A model generated the notes under the pieces. It searched no databases and had not been told where the DNA came from. It saw only the letters and a program-made list of their open reading frames with translations. This document shows positions 23,388 through 36,481 of a stretch of DNA of 64,000 nucleotides, piece by piece. A program made the translations under genes and the position numbers. The stretch covers positions 111,041,597 through 111,105,596 of the forward strand of contig NC_031770.1 of the NCBI RefSeq assembly GCF_001522545.3. Reading direction: 5' to 3'. Source of the DNA: Parus major (Eukaryota; Chordata; Aves; Passeriformes; Paridae). Every line of letters begins with the position of its first letter. Within the stretch, counting starts at the first letter, position 1.

Positions 23388-23457
23388 GATGATGATAATG
23401 ATAGGATGATGCTGATGATGATGATGATGATGACGATGATGATGATGACGATGATGA
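23388..23457 (+). repeat. (GAT)n microsatellite
   Basis: About 70 bp of GAT units with a few GAC and AAT variants. Overlapping poly-His and poly-Ile reading frames are artefacts of the repeat. Confidence 0.92.
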
Positions 23458-23970
23458 GGGGCATCACCTGACTCATTCCCTGTGGAGGAAGGAGGTCGGA
23501 CGCGCAGCGGGAGAGGGATACTGCACCTTTGGAACAGTGTCATACACATAAGACAAAGACAGGCATCTGGATGTTAACAAAAATAAGTAACAAAGAAATA
23601 TGATTAAACAAAATCTCTTCTCACATCATCCTATACTACATCCTCCTTCTGCTTAGCAGAAAATTGTACGTACACAAAAATACAAATACACAATTTTGTA
23701 GAACAGTCTGATTTTAATATATTTATATATATTTATATTTATATGAGTGGCAGGTTAGTTCATTATATAGAGCTTTTTGCACTTTTGGCTCATATGCAAC
23801 AAGGCTTTATAAATTCAGCTTTAGCTTTCATTCAGGTTTTATAGCTTCTTGAACATTTGTTTTCACATTTAAAGCAGCATCCAATTTGCAAGAGGAGTTG
23901 GTGGTGGCTACAGCAAGGATCAGGTCAAGAGGTTATTTGGGGGCTGGGGGGGAGGAGAATATACATTCCA

Positions 23971-24007
23971 GTGTGTGTGTGTGTGTGAGTGTGAGTGTGA
24001 GTGTGCG
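23971..24007 (+). repeat. (GT)n / (GTGTGA)n microsatellite
   Basis: Nine or so GT units followed by GTGTGA-type units. Confidence 0.9.
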
Positions 24008-25009
24008 CTAGTGCTCATGGAAAACTGACCAGAGGGTGAGCACACCACTCCAGGATCCCATGGTTACCTCTTGAGGTAGGCAGGACACCTACAGCAGATG
24101 AGACACGGGGCCCAGCTGGGGCAAAGCAGCAGCTGGGTGGGAGAGGCCGACAGAGGAATGGACAGGACAGGGATGGGACACGGCTCGTCTTGGGTGTCAC
24201 TGATGGACCTGGTGACAGTGAAGTGACAGGAGAAAGCTGGAGCCATCCCAGCCCAGGACAGGAGATGCAGGGCTGGCACCGCCCCAAGGTCGAGGGCACG
24301 GTGGGACGAAGTCAAGACACACAGGATTTGGGTGTGAGGAACCTCCCTGGCCTTCTCCAGGGTTTAGCTCTGTTTTTGTGTGGCTCTGAGCTCGTTCCAC
24401 CCTGCCCTCCCTTGAGGGTTTGCAGTGCTCAACTACAGCATCCATCTGCTGTCACCAACATCCACTGCCAGTGACAAGCACTTCTCAGGGAAAATACAAC
24501 TCCCAAAAGGCATCTCAGAGCAGGGCCACAGGCTCCACCAACAGGGGATTTCCATCAGGACCCCAGCAATGGATTCCCACATTCTATCTGCTTCTATCAG
24601 CACCCACTCCCCAGAGGCTGAGTTTCTGCCCTCTGCAGAGATGTCCTCACAACTTTCCAACAGTCCTTCCCCAGGCTTCCCACCTCGGATGTTGTCAGAG
24701 TGAAAACATTTGGTAGCTAATGAAAAATAAAACATCTACACACGGATTGCTTTCATTTGCTGAATCCTTAAGTGGTACTAAAACACCTTCATAGTGTTCT
24801 GTTACCTCCTTTCACTCTGGTCAGAAGAAATCCTCCTTTAATGATTTTTTTTTTTAAACTATCACTGATTCCTTTAGTCTTTAAACCCACATAAAATTCT
24901 CACCTTTACAAAATTATAACCACCTGCCAATAGTTAGGATTATTTGGACAAAATGTTTAGCAGGTGCCACTATGATAAACCTAGAAATAATTAATATAGG
25001 AAGAAACTG

Positions 25010-25178
25010 CCTTTGGGATTCCAGAGAGGTTTTGGCTGCCCCATCCCTAGAAATGTTCTGGGCCAGGTTGGACAGGGCTTGGAGCAGCCTGGGATAGTGG
25101 GAGGTGTCCCTGCCCATGGCAGGGGGTGGGACTGGATGATTTTGAAGGTTCTTTCCAACCCAAACCATTCTGTGATTC
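25010..25178 (+). mobile_element. CR1 LINE 3' fragment
   Basis: It includes GGACAGGGCTTGGAGCAGCC and ends CCAAACCATTCTGTGATTCC, a clear CR1 tail in + orientation. Confidence 0.92.
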
Positions 25179-26516
25179 CAAAGGAGGTGATTAAGGAAGG
25201 ACATCAGCTTTTTCCACCTGGTTTTCCAGAGGTGGATGTTTATCACACAGAGCTCTTTGTATCTGCAATCCAAGAGGCAGTTTCCTACTGAATTCCATCC
25301 AAGCTTCCCCCCTCTTTGCCATCCACCCCAAACCAGAGATTGCAAACGTTTGGCTGAGAAATGAGATCCCCCCTAAAAGACTGAGAACCAAGGAGGGCAG
25401 CACAAGGCAAGAACAGGGAGCTTTTTCCAGCCGGATTCTGCCGGGCTCCGGACTCACTGGAGGGATGTGCGGAGGGATGCAGGGAGGGCTCTTTTCTTAA
25501 GAGGGAAATGAGGTCTAATCCTATTCCTCCAGCTCACTCTGGAGTCCTGTTCCTCACTTAGGCACTTTTTAAATCGACACTAAGGAAAAAAAACCTAAAA
25601 TGAAAGAAGTACTGCACGTATCTCCCGCTTCCCGGGCTCGCGGCAGCCTCGGCAAGAACATAAAGACCAAGAGGAAGACAGCCAAGGCAATGTGTCAGGA
25701 AAATGGTGCTTCCCATGGCCACAACTGACTCTGGCTCATCACCCTGTGACAGAACTGCTGTTTAAACTGAGTTTAAATCTGATATTCCTGGGTTATGGAC
25801 ACAGCCTGTCCCACGGTGACACAATGACATCGCCCCGTCCCACAGGATCTGACTGAAGGCTGAGGGACTTTGGGCTCTCCCAACCTCAACCAGCAGCACT
25901 GGCTGGAAAAGTGCTGCCCAGAATGCCAGCAGCAAAATTAGGGAGGCTTTGATGAGATTCCTGGAGCCAACAGCAAGGAAAAAGGGGTTTTGCTTTTGGG
26001 TTTTTATTGGGTGACAGAATGGGGAATCTGTCCTTCCCAAAAGACCAAACAGGGCTCTGACCCCACAGCCACCAAAAACCAGTCACCAGCTTCAGGTCAG
26101 CACAAGGCTCAGGATGACACCCAAATTCACACAGAAACCAAAAAAAAGGAACAGAAAATTCAGTGGCTAACACTGGAAGATGGGAAGCTCAAAATCCAAA
26201 CTCTGTTTTCACTGTAATTCTTTCATTTGGAAAAGTGACTTCAAGATTTTCCAATGATTTTCAAGCCTAAACCAACTTATGAATAATAATAAAAAGCTAC
26301 TCTGGCTGCCATGAGAGATTCCTAACCCTGGATAAATGAAGTGTCCAAGGGAAGCAGCAGACTCCTGGGAAAGCTGTGCAAATCCAGGCATCCTGTCCCA
26401 AACTCCCACATTAAAAAAAGCAGGCACCCAAACCTGGAAAATCCACTGCTCCAATTTAGGTTCCAACAGAAAGGGCAAGCAAGGCAAAATAAACTGAAAT
26501 AAATTGGAACAAAAAA

Positions 26517-26632
26517 GGCCAGGCTGGACAGGGCTTGGAGCACCCTGGGATAGGGGAAGGTGTCCCTGCCCATGGCAGATGGATGAGTTTTAAGGTCCCT
26601 TCCAACCCAAACCATTCCACAATTCAATGAAA
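26517..26632 (+). mobile_element. CR1 LINE 3' fragment
   Basis: It shares GGACAGGGCTTGGAGCACCC and AAGGTCCCTTCCAACCCAAA with CR1 tails and ends CACAATTCAATGA. Confidence 0.9.
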
Positions 26633-27684
26633 AAACCATTTCCACCTTGTCCCTCTCCCAAGGATTTCACACAGGATTGTGCAAATGAAGAACCTGCTGT
26701 AAACTGGCTGAATTTATGAGCTGATTTTTTTTCCTTTTAACAGGCCAAAGTAGATAAAATTGTTCTTATTTATTTCATATATACTTCAAGTAAGTAATGG
26801 ATACAGCACCATCTAAAAGGCCAAAGGAAAGGGGGATGTCTCCCAGTAAACAAATGTTCCCAGTAAAAAAAAAAAAGAGTCTCCAAGTACTAATAAAAAA
26901 AAAATTATACTTAAAAATTGCTATTTCTGTGATTTTCTAATCATCTAAACTGCAAGGAGGGAAGGGAGAAGGGTCTGAGAGCTGGGAAACCCCAGAGCAG
27001 AAAGTCTGGAACCTTCTGCCCTACAATGGATTGTTTTTTTATAGGGTGGAAACATCAATCCCTTACTTGGAGGCTGCAAGGACAACAGCTTCAGGTCAGA
27101 GCACTTCAGAACAGGCAAACCAGGTAAAATGGGATTACTGGGGTGTGAAGGAGCTTGCATGAAAGATAAAAGAGATTATTTCTATGAGAAGCACTGAAAT
27201 CTGGGGAAATAATGTGACAAATATGTAAGTATAATCACCTATAGCGACAAATTCCGTACCAAGAATCAACTTCAGAGGGAAGCAAATGGCTCAGAGCAGT
27301 TGAGGAGGGTTGAGCTCAGACTCTCCACAGGAATTTCTTCAAGGAATGCAGGCTCCATGGAGGAAATAAGTTTAGCAAGAGGGCTTGTGCTGGCTGTGGG
27401 ATTTTTTGAAGCCCTCTGACAATGGTATTTGTGAAAATCAGCTGCTGAGGCACTGCAGCCCAAAGAAATGGTTATAATTGATCAAATTCTATTTATGCTG
27501 AATTTGGGGGTAATGGTACAAGATTTTTATTGTATGGAACTGGAAGTGGGGTTAGAGACATAAGGCACAACGTGTTCTCTGATGGAAAATTCTTGCTGCA
27601 GAGAACCCCTCCAGAACTCAAATCTCTAAAAACTATTCAATATTCTGAACAAGTTCTAAAGGTAAAAGACACATTTTATCTCTT

Positions 27685-27775
27685 TGGAGTCATAGATTTA
27701 CAATTAAGGCCAGAAGGGACCAGTCTGCCACCTACAAGGAGACCCTGAAGGTCGGGTGGCCTCCAACAATCCCAA
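27685..27775 (-). mobile_element. Old CR1-like 3' fragment
   Basis: GGAGTCATAGATTTACAATT followed by AAGGCCAGAAGGGACC resembles the inverted tail of an older CR1 group known from reptiles and birds. It is short and diverged, so the assignment is tentative. Confidence 0.5.
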
Positions 27776-28084
27776 AGCAAACTCCCTATTCCACCTACTT
27801 CATCAAAAAAAAATAATTAAAAAACTAAACCCAACCCTAACTGAAAGTGTCTCTCTATTCTGCATCTCCCTTCACAAATTTATCACATATATCCAATAGA
27901 TTTATAAACATTTCCACATCTCAACAGCACTGATTTTCTCCAAGGCCCTGGAGAAAGAGGACTTAAGAAGCTCTAGAAAAGAAAGGTTTGTGTAAGTGAA
28001 GGGCTCTGAATGAAGAAGTGGTGAATTGAACTCTTAGAACTGAACTGTTCCTGTGTGCCAAGGTGGGAATGTTTGGTTAAATTG

Positions 28085-28402
28085 AAGGGAACTCTGCAGG
28101 AAACCTTCCAGCACCTTCCAGGGCCTAAAGGGGCTCCAGGAGAGCTGGAGAGGGACTGGGGACAAGGGATGGAGGGACAGGACACAGGGAATGGCTTCCC
28201 ACTGCCAGAGGGCAGGGATGGATGGGGTATTGGGCAGGAATTGTTCCCTGTCAGGGTGTGGCTGGGATGAAATTCCCAGAGAAGCTGTGGCTGCCCCTGG
28301 ATCCCTGGCAGTGTCCAAGGCCAAGCTGGAGCAGCCTGGGACAGTGGGAGGTGTCCCTGCCCACGGCAGGGGTGGGATGGGATGGGATTTAACAGCCTTT
28401 CC
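28085..28402 (+). mobile_element. CR1 LINE 3' fragment
   Basis: Over 300 bp of CR1 sequence in + orientation: GGCTCCAGGAGAGCTGGAGA, then GAGAAGCTGTGGCTGCCCCT and GGAGCAGCCTGGGACAGTGG. It is closely related to the inverted copies at 7.3 and 58.0 kb. Confidence 0.93.
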
Positions 28403-30837
28403 CTGAACTACCTCTGTGAGAAAATGAACAAAAGCACAGCTCAGATCAGTAACAGCTCCTAAACCACTTCAATCCTCTCATCAACAAAGATCCCAAGGTG
28501 TTCCCCCTTTCCAGGGAGCAGTTCCAGATGTTGTGCAATACTCCTGGGTCTTTCCCAGCAACATCTTGAATTCCTTCACCATTCCATCCCACTCCATCCC
28601 ACAGACGGGAAGTGGAGGTGCTCCTGCTGCTGTTTTCACTCCACAATTTTACCAATTGTTTTCAAGCTAAGAACAGCTTGGATGTGTCAGGGACAGTCTG
28701 TGGCATGTCTGGCTTGAAAAGATCTGCTCACAGTGCTGAAGGAAGTGGAAAACTTGGTCAGTGAGTTGATATTTGGAATTCCTGGCTGTGATTTAGGTCC
28801 TGAACGGTATTTTCCACCCTGTCCCTACAGTCCTGTCAAAGAGAGACAGCAGCAACTTCATCAGCAGGCAGACTTAAGAACATAATTCTATCCAAAGTCA
28901 AATGTGCTTTGAGGAATGGAATAAATGCTTAATATTCTTAATGGAATATACTGGGTGAGAAATATTAATTAATAATTTACTCTCATTATCTCTTTGCCCT
29001 CCTTGAGCGATCTGACGGATAAACTGTGTAAGTAAAATGTATTTTTAAATCTCAGATGATGTCAAATATATCTCAGAAGGCTGAATTCAACCTCTTAATT
29101 AAAGAGGTGGGTTATTTAAGCTACATATGCCATCTTGCCATAACATGGAAGACTTTAATTAGTTAAGGGGAAGGGAGAGGAGGACGGGAAGCTGAATTGA
29201 GGACAGTGACAGCAGCAAGTGAATATCTAAAAATGTATTTTCTGAAAGAGAAGATGTTCCCATTGCTACTGTGAGTGCAGTGCTGGGAACTGTGCTGGGA
29301 GAACCGAAGTACCCAGGGCCACAGGTCTGCTCTGAACTGGGATTCACAAGGATTTCAGGGCAAAGAAGCTGAAAAGTAACTGGAAGATTTAGATAAGAGC
29401 CTAAGGGAAGTCCCTAAATTCTCTCAAGAATTTGTTGGTGATAGGAACCTGCCAATTTTACTAAATTTGTCTCAGAGTCCCTTTAAGCATCTTTACATGC
29501 CAACAAAATATGGAAACCTGCCTGATAAGTGGAGAACAAAATTATGGAAAAATCTGGTCAAGAATTAAGGGCAAAAATGGAGCACAGGCTCTGCAGTGCA
29601 CAGTGGGCAACAGATACTCACAAAAACAGGTTTAAAAGGCACAGAACACCCTATGGCAGATGCTTTTGGAGGATCTAACAAGATCAGGGGAAAATGATGA
29701 TATTTTGGGTGACCACCAGATCACCCACATTGGGTGAATGGCAAGGACAGTGTCCAGCCAAGTCTCCTGTGGGGGGATATTTAGAGGGTTTTTTTTTTAA
29801 GGAAAAAGGGGAGTTAGCTCCCATCTCTACACTGTGAGCAGAGCTGGAGGAGAGCATGGCAACAAGTGCTGGTAAGGCTTCCAAACTGGGAATGGGAACT
29901 TGGAGTGGCACCCAAGAGCCAGGGACACTCCCTGCTCCAAGGAACCCTCCAGCTGCAGACAGGTGAAAAATCAGGATGAGTCCAGCAGAGTTCATCCTCT
30001 TCATCTCCTTAAATCCAAAATGAGCCAGCAGAGCTAAAGCAGGCTCTGGGCAATCTGTCCTCAGGCTGTCACACAAGCAAATGTCCTCTTTGTCTCCAAA
30101 CTCGCTGGGAGTGACACGCACGTGGAGCGGGAAACAGAATCAGGAGGAGCAGCTTTGCATAGAAAACTGAGCTGGCTTCAGCCCTGCTGCTGTAAGTCAC
30201 CATTCACTGAGGTCATTATTTAAGTTTACAGAGGAGCTGTGTTCCAAGTGTCACTAATAACACTGGTATTAAAGAGAATTAGGGGGTGGGAGATCTTCTG
30301 TTTTCAATCACAGAAAAGACAGAAATCCTTTTAATCACGGCCATGCCAATCCCGGTGGTTCTAAAGGCGCTAATTACCCGTCAGGGACACCCAGCCATTG
30401 AAAAGAGCTGCCATCACTGTGAGTGCCATACTCCCATCCATTTATCCTGCCCATCCCAATTACCCTGGCTGCAGCCTGAAAGGATTCAGCACAAGTGTGC
30501 TGGGTGTTTTGATCAGCAGAACACTCCCGCTGCCATTGAGCAGAGAGGGAATAAATGGCACAGGGAGGTTTCTGCCAAGGCAGCTGAGGGAGAGATGCTC
30601 TGCACATACAGAAACATCAAAGGCCCATCACCAGCCCCTCCAGCTCAATGGTTTCGCTTCATTCCTGCTCCAGCTCCTGGCTGGAGCGCTCCAGACCTCC
30701 CTGAAAGAAAGGGAAAGAGCTCCAGACTGCAGCCATCAAGCCCATCAGTTCTTCTGCCTGATTAAAAGGGGCATTTAAAATGTTTTGTGAATTTTTCCCT
30801 GGGTTTCAAATGGCAAATTATTTTCTAGCTCCGTGGA

Positions 30838-30986
30838 AGTTCCATCCCTGGAAGTGTCCAAGGCCAGGATGGGCACTGGGGCCTGGAGGGACCTGGGATG
30901 GTGGAAGGATTCCCTGCCCATGGCAGGGGAGGGACTGGATGCTCCTTAAAATCCCTTCCCATTCAACCCATTCCACAATCCTCTGA
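30838..30986 (+). mobile_element. CR1 LINE 3' fragment
   Basis: CATCCCTGGAAGTGTCCAAG through GGACTGGATGCTCCTTAAAA and ATTCCACAATCCTCTGA, a diverged CR1 tail. Confidence 0.85.
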
Positions 30987-32825
30987 TATAAGCTACAAAA
31001 CAAACAATTCCAGGCTATTTTTAAGTGATAAAACCTAAGACCAAGGATGGCAACAAACTCTTTGGTACAAGAGTTTAAATTTTTCTTCCTCTGCCTCGCT
31101 GCTGCCACTGAGATAAACTTCCATTGGTTTGATTTGATTTACATTTGTTGGACAAAAACCAACATCAAATCCCTGTCACCTTCCTGACAGTCCTCAAAAC
31201 ACTCAACCACGCTCTTTTAGTTGTAACACATTTCTCATAAAGGAAAAAAAGATAATTTCAGTGTATTTTAAATTTGGATTTGTAGCTGCCATCTCTAGAA
31301 TGCCTCTGGTTTTCATGAATGTGCAATGTCTTTAGTCAGACAGTTTAAACCCCATAAATTTGACAGGAGAAAGAGAGGCTGAAATGAGAGTTTTAGGGCT
31401 GTACCAAATCCCTTTTGGCCAATAATTGTTCCAATATCCTGAGTAAATATCCCAGCTGCTCAAAAGCCCAGGGGGGAATGTTTTAGGTTGAAATGTCTCT
31501 GCAACTCTTCTTGGGAACTGCAAGGTATTTTTTTGGTCAGGCCATCAACCTTCCCTTCCAAGGAATCATCACAGTGAAAACTCCATAAAACTCCATTAAA
31601 GTAGCTGGGATCAGGATCCAACCCCTGACTTCTGCTAAAAACACACAAAATCCATGCAAGGAGCATATATTAAGGTCACTGACATGTAACACAATTTTAA
31701 AACCAATCCTGCCAACAAAGATTCCTGCCAAATGCCAAAAGCTGCACCAAACCAAAGATTATTGCCTGTAAGCTTAAGACTTTGATCAAAATTATATTAT
31801 CAAGTTAAATAACTTCAAAGAGTGCAAGAGCTACTTAAGTGGGAAAACTCAGATAAAATAAGAGCAAAATTTTGACAAAAGCCTCTAAAATTTGCTGGTA
31901 ATTACTCAATGAGTTTGAAAGAAGCTGATGAGCACTGGGAAGTGGGGGCTGCACCATGATGGAGCTGGAGTGGAAGGAGGAACATGAATACAAATATTAA
32001 TTAAAATGAGTAGGGGATAAAGCAGTGGAGGGGTTGGAAACCATCCCCAGCTGAACACCCACAGCTCAGGATTATGGGCAGAGTCTCACACTGAATTTAG
32101 TAATTTGCAAAGTGTGACTCCAGCTTTGGATTCCAGTTAGGATCACACACAGGGAACCCAACATCCTGCATCAAGGTGGCAATTTTGAGTTTGGAAAATT
32201 CTTACACCAATTTTAGTGGGTTGATCTGTATGAAAAATAAAGCTTATTTCAACTACCACACTGCTTTTCCTAGAGGTGGCCAACAGCATAAGGGGGATCC
32301 AACTGAGCATAATCTGACTTTTTCCCAATCAAACCCTTTCAGCTCCTAACAATCACCAATTTGTGATTTCCTGACCCAAAATTTCTGGCTTACCACAGTG
32401 GGCTTGAGTTTTTCCTGAAATAAGTTCAGCTATGTGGAGTTTCTCACTTGCACTCACAGCAGCAAGACAAAGATAAATCTTCACAAATGAAGGCAAAAAC
32501 TGATCTACAAATCACAAATGTTACAAAAAACATGAAAAACTTACCAGTCTGATGTTAGGCAATGAAACAAACAGAGTAAGTCAAATATCCCTGAAGAACT
32601 GTGTAAACAGAGCAAATAATTAATGAAATCTCTAACTTATGGCTTGATTGGAGCCTGGAGCCAGACCCTGCAAATAAAGCTCCTCTCTATTAGTAAACTA
32701 GAAAAGATAATTTTTATGAACAGCAAAACAGAAAAAAACCCTCAACAAATTAACAGAATTTCTTTGAAGAAGTCAAAATGTACAAATCAGAACTAAGGAA
32801 CACCTCAACCTGAGCAGGTCTGCAC

Positions 32826-33062
32826 AGAATCAGAGATAATTTAGGTCAGAAGAGACCTCTGGAGGTCTCTAATCCAACCCTGTCCAGTTGAATTTTGTGT
32901 ATCCCCAGGAATGGGAATTTCACTGACTTTCTGGGCCATTTCTACTACTGAGCATGAAAATACTTCTATTTATATTCATCTGGGATTCTCCTGAATGCAA
33001 CTTCAGCCCTCTGCCCCCTCAGGTTTTTGCTGGACACCTCTGAGAAGAGCCTGGCTCTGTCT
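32826..33062 (-). mobile_element. CR1 LINE 3' fragment
   Basis: ACAGAATCAGAGATAATTTA then AGAGACCTCTGGAGGTCTCT and AATCCAACCCTGTCC mark an inverted CR1 of an older type. A second copy follows at once. Confidence 0.8.
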
Positions 33063-33070
33063 TCTCTGGA

Positions 33071-33245
33071 ATCACAGAATATCCTGAGTTAGAAGAGACC
33101 CACAAGGATCATCACATTCCAACTCCTGACCCTGCACTGGACCCCCAGGTTAAAACTGATTTATTAAGACAGTTAACACCCAAAATCTGGGATGTACTGT
33201 GACCCAGCCTGGACAATCCCAGCTCCTGCAATCTCCCACTATGTG
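33071..33245 (-). mobile_element. CR1 LINE 3' fragment
   Basis: GGAATCACAGAATATCCTGA and AGAGACCCACAAGGATCATC mark a second inverted CR1 tail immediately after the previous one, in the same orientation. Confidence 0.78.
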
Positions 33246-36200
33246 ACATGTGCTTCCATCTCCCCCCTCCTGCCCACACAATGGTCCCACAAAAGATAGA
33301 CAGAAGGGTCTAAACCCTTTCCATGACCTCCTGAAGGCTCTTAATGAGATTCCTTAATTGCTGCAAGGGTGCACTGCAGACTGACATCCAGCACAGGATT
33401 CCACTATAACCACACGTGTGTCTACAGAGCGTTCACAAGATCAACAGGTAACAAATCTGCTGATTTTTATCAACTCATAAGGCTTTTGCAAATGTTTAGG
33501 ATCTCATACTTCAGGAAAAAGGGTGGGGGAACTAAAAAAAACCCTACACCAAAACAATCCAGAAAAGAAGTGGAGGTAGAAATTGTTGTTTTAACAAGAC
33601 GGTCAGAGACGACAACTCAAGTAAAAGGACTTTATGAGGGACAAAATATCAGCCAGAACTCACTCTACAAAGGTAAAAGCAATCTGTGACCATCACAGAT
33701 GAGGAGCTTCTTAAATTAACTTCTTCTCTGGTCACAGAACAAAAAGGAAGCTCGGATCTGACACCAGAGCCACTTCAAGGAGAACAAACTGCAGTGACTC
33801 CAGCCTGGCTACAACAAAGTGCCACTCCACTGCAGTGCTACCAAAATGAGGCTTCATGTTCAAAGAAAACCACAGACAGAAAGACAAAGACAACTCCTAT
33901 ATCGTGGAAAAACCCCCAAAAGAAAGAATTCCAGGATTCCTGAATTCCAGGACATGCCCTCCACCAATTCTTTCACTTACTCCAGATCACATTCATTCAT
34001 CTCGGTACCATCACATCAGCACCTGTCCCATTCCAGATAATCCACCTCAAACCACAAAGGGATTGAGCAGCTGCAAATGGCTCCTTGTGAACTTCCAGAA
34101 TGAAGGGAACAACCTGCCAGGAGCACCCTGGGGACAGCTGAGGTCCCACTCATCCCTCTGAGGTGCCACTCGTACCTCCCAATGCCCAAAGAGAAGCCAG
34201 AGCAGACACACCCCAAACATTGACCCCACAGAACCAAGGGGTTGATTCCCCAGATATTTGATATTTTCTCTGTTATGATGATGTGGGAAGGTGGAGAACT
34301 GGCATGTACAGCCCAGGAAGATCTGCTCACAAGGGTTTTTCTACCTGTTTAACCTTCAGAGAAGATACTGGTGTGGGATGTCAGCAGCTTCCTGACAGTG
34401 ACAAACAGAATTAAGACCAGATTATTCTACATTAGATGGTACAGACACACAATTTCAGCGGTGTTACTTTGATCCTGCATCACATGAACCTATAATCAGG
34501 ATATATAAGTTCTAATACTATTTTTATTCTTCCTTATTGCTCTTAAAAGGCAAAGCCTCAAACAATGCCTTTTTTTTTTTTTTACAGATACTATGGTAAG
34601 CAATAAGCAATATGTCTTTTAAAATTGCAGCTGTCCAACAGTTTGAGTCTGTTCTTTTTAAAATGAAACAGCCAGAACAAATGGTGGTGGCAAGCCCAAC
34701 GTAAAGAGGTCATCGATTATTAAAATCTCCTTACTATAAATCGTGGATGTTGCTTGTCAGCTCAGTGTGTGACTGTGGAATGAATAAGTAGGTAAAATTC
34801 CACTAAGGCTCGAGTTTGCTCGATCATTCTGCTGTGCAAAAATAGAAATAAAAGCTCTCCCCATCCTTTCACTCCTTAGTACCAAAACATTCATACAGGC
34901 AGTAAGAAAATAACTGCAGTGGTGCAATGGTCACTGATCCAAGTCCTGCCTTTCCTGAGTCCACCCTGACACTACTCATGAATTTGCCTACTCAAGAAAT
35001 GCAATAAAACAGAAAAAAAAAAGACGGCTTCATTCTGCTCCAGTGATCTATACCTAAGGAAAGCACATAAATTTTCCAATGAAATCCATAAGTGGAAGTC
35101 AAGGCCAAGCCCTACCTATAGATTTTCCAAGGGACAAAGAGGTGGCAGGGCGGTGCCCTCTGAGCACAGCATCTCCTGGGCACTTGGGGGAGCAGCTTGC
35201 TCCACATGGACACGGGGGAAGCTGATCTGGAGGGCTCAGCCTGGCTCAAAACCTGCTGAGGAGCCGCTCTGGAGGGGTCACTGAGAGTTAAGAGGGAGGA
35301 AGGGATGAGAACAAGGCGAGAAACGGGAACTTCCCTTCGCTCCACCTCGGAAGTGGAGAGGAGCAAAGGGAAACCCATCCTTCAGACTGAGCTGTTTTCC
35401 CCTCTTTAAGCTATTCCCACACCAACTGGGAAGATAAAGCGGAATGTGGAGGAAACACAATGCAAACTTTTATATATGTGCCTCTACACCAAAATTTCCG
35501 TAGGTTTTTAATTTGTTCTCTGTTAATGTAACACAGCCCTGCCCGTCTCTAACGCTTCTCGTGCTGTTTCCATCAAAATGTTTCCTCTTACCGGCAGCAA
35601 CATATCATTTTATCAGGATGCCAGGAGATCATTTCCACACAATGCTAGCAGATGTAATTTTCTTAGATGCACACACAGTTCATCATTTAGATACTAGATG
35701 ACAAGGTGATCGCAGGGTGACTCTGTAATGCAAGTTTGCTGTTTGGTATTTGGAATTCTCAAATGATAAAAAAAAGACTTATCAAATATAAATATCTTTA
35801 AGAAAAAAGTAACAAAAGTGCTACATATGATCAAGGAAAACAATTCCATTAGTTCCTGCTACTTAGAGTAGGTTTGCTTTACAAATATTACCACATCCAT
35901 TATCAGTATGGCTTCCAATTATTAATTAAATTGCTCGTAGCAGTATAGCTTTCTCACACCTTAACAAAGACAGAGTAAAGAGAACACAAAACATTCACAC
36001 CCCATTTCTCAGGTAAGAGATCCTCCTGCCTCCAAACCAACAAAAAAAGTTCATATTTAGGAGAATATTTATGCTCTGATGGTTATCTAGCAAAGGTCAG
36101 ATGTCGAATTCTCCAGTAACCTTTCAGGCTAGTCGGGACGTAGGCATTACTTACACAGGCGTGTGAAAATCCACTCACCCATTTCAGGACCTTAACAACC

Positions 36201-36429
36201 TTCCTGGAAAACATTGCTTTCGAAAGTGGCAAAGTGGAGAGGGGAGTAGGGTGGGGACAGAAAAGGTGAGAGAGGAGGAATTAAAGGTGAAATTGTTAAT
36301 GACAGATGGGTAAGAGTCTAGACCTCTTCTGAGCAGGCACTGCCAGCCATGCCAAGAACGCGCAGCGGTTCTGAGAAGTGGACTGTTGTCCATTAGACAT
36401 TCAGCTTATTTTTCATTTGATCCCAGGCT

Positions 36430-36481
36430 GGGCTTCAACCATGGTCCCAGAGGCAGAAGGCAGCACTTCTCCACTAAGCCA
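36430..36481 (-). other. tRNA-like A box and B box pair (possible SINE remnant)
   Basis: The minus strand has TGGCTTAGTGGA at 36481-36470, which fits the Pol III A-box pattern. GGTTGAAGCCC at 36440-36430 is close to the B-box pattern GGTTCGANTCC. The spacing of 29 bases is tRNA-like. No full cloverleaf was found, so a decayed tRNA-derived SINE is more likely than a tRNA gene. Confidence 0.35.

Larger units (their letters stand above)
22095..24010 (-). other. UTR-like island, possible 3' end of a minus-strand transcript
   Basis: This block is free of CR1. Its two ends (22,100-22,400 and 23,540-23,930) are AT-rich, unique and look like 3' UTR sequence. Read on the minus strand it ends with two AATAAA motifs. 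Microsatellites (GAT)n and (GT)n lie within it. It may be a distal HMBOX1 3' UTR or terminal exon, or a separate non-coding RNA. No coding exon could be recognised. The distance to the KIF13B poly(A) site would be about 2.4 kb. Confidence 0.35.
24011..34500. other. 10 kb between the island and the HMBOX1 3' UTR, no gene recognised
   Basis: The region contains six CR1 fragments (five + and minus copies listed separately, plus one older piece near 27,690) and A/T runs near 24,846, 26,868 and 26,895. A GC-rich patch at 25,610-25,660 (CCCGGGCTCGCGGCAGCC) stands alone. Open frames such as 30286-30765 and 29684-30121 are of chance length and not recognisable. If the 22-24 kb island belongs to HMBOX1, this would be intron. 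Otherwise it is intergenic. Confidence 0.55.

Noticed and set aside
23331..23549. Poly-histidine protein on the minus strand
   Set aside because: It is a translation of the (GAT)n microsatellite.
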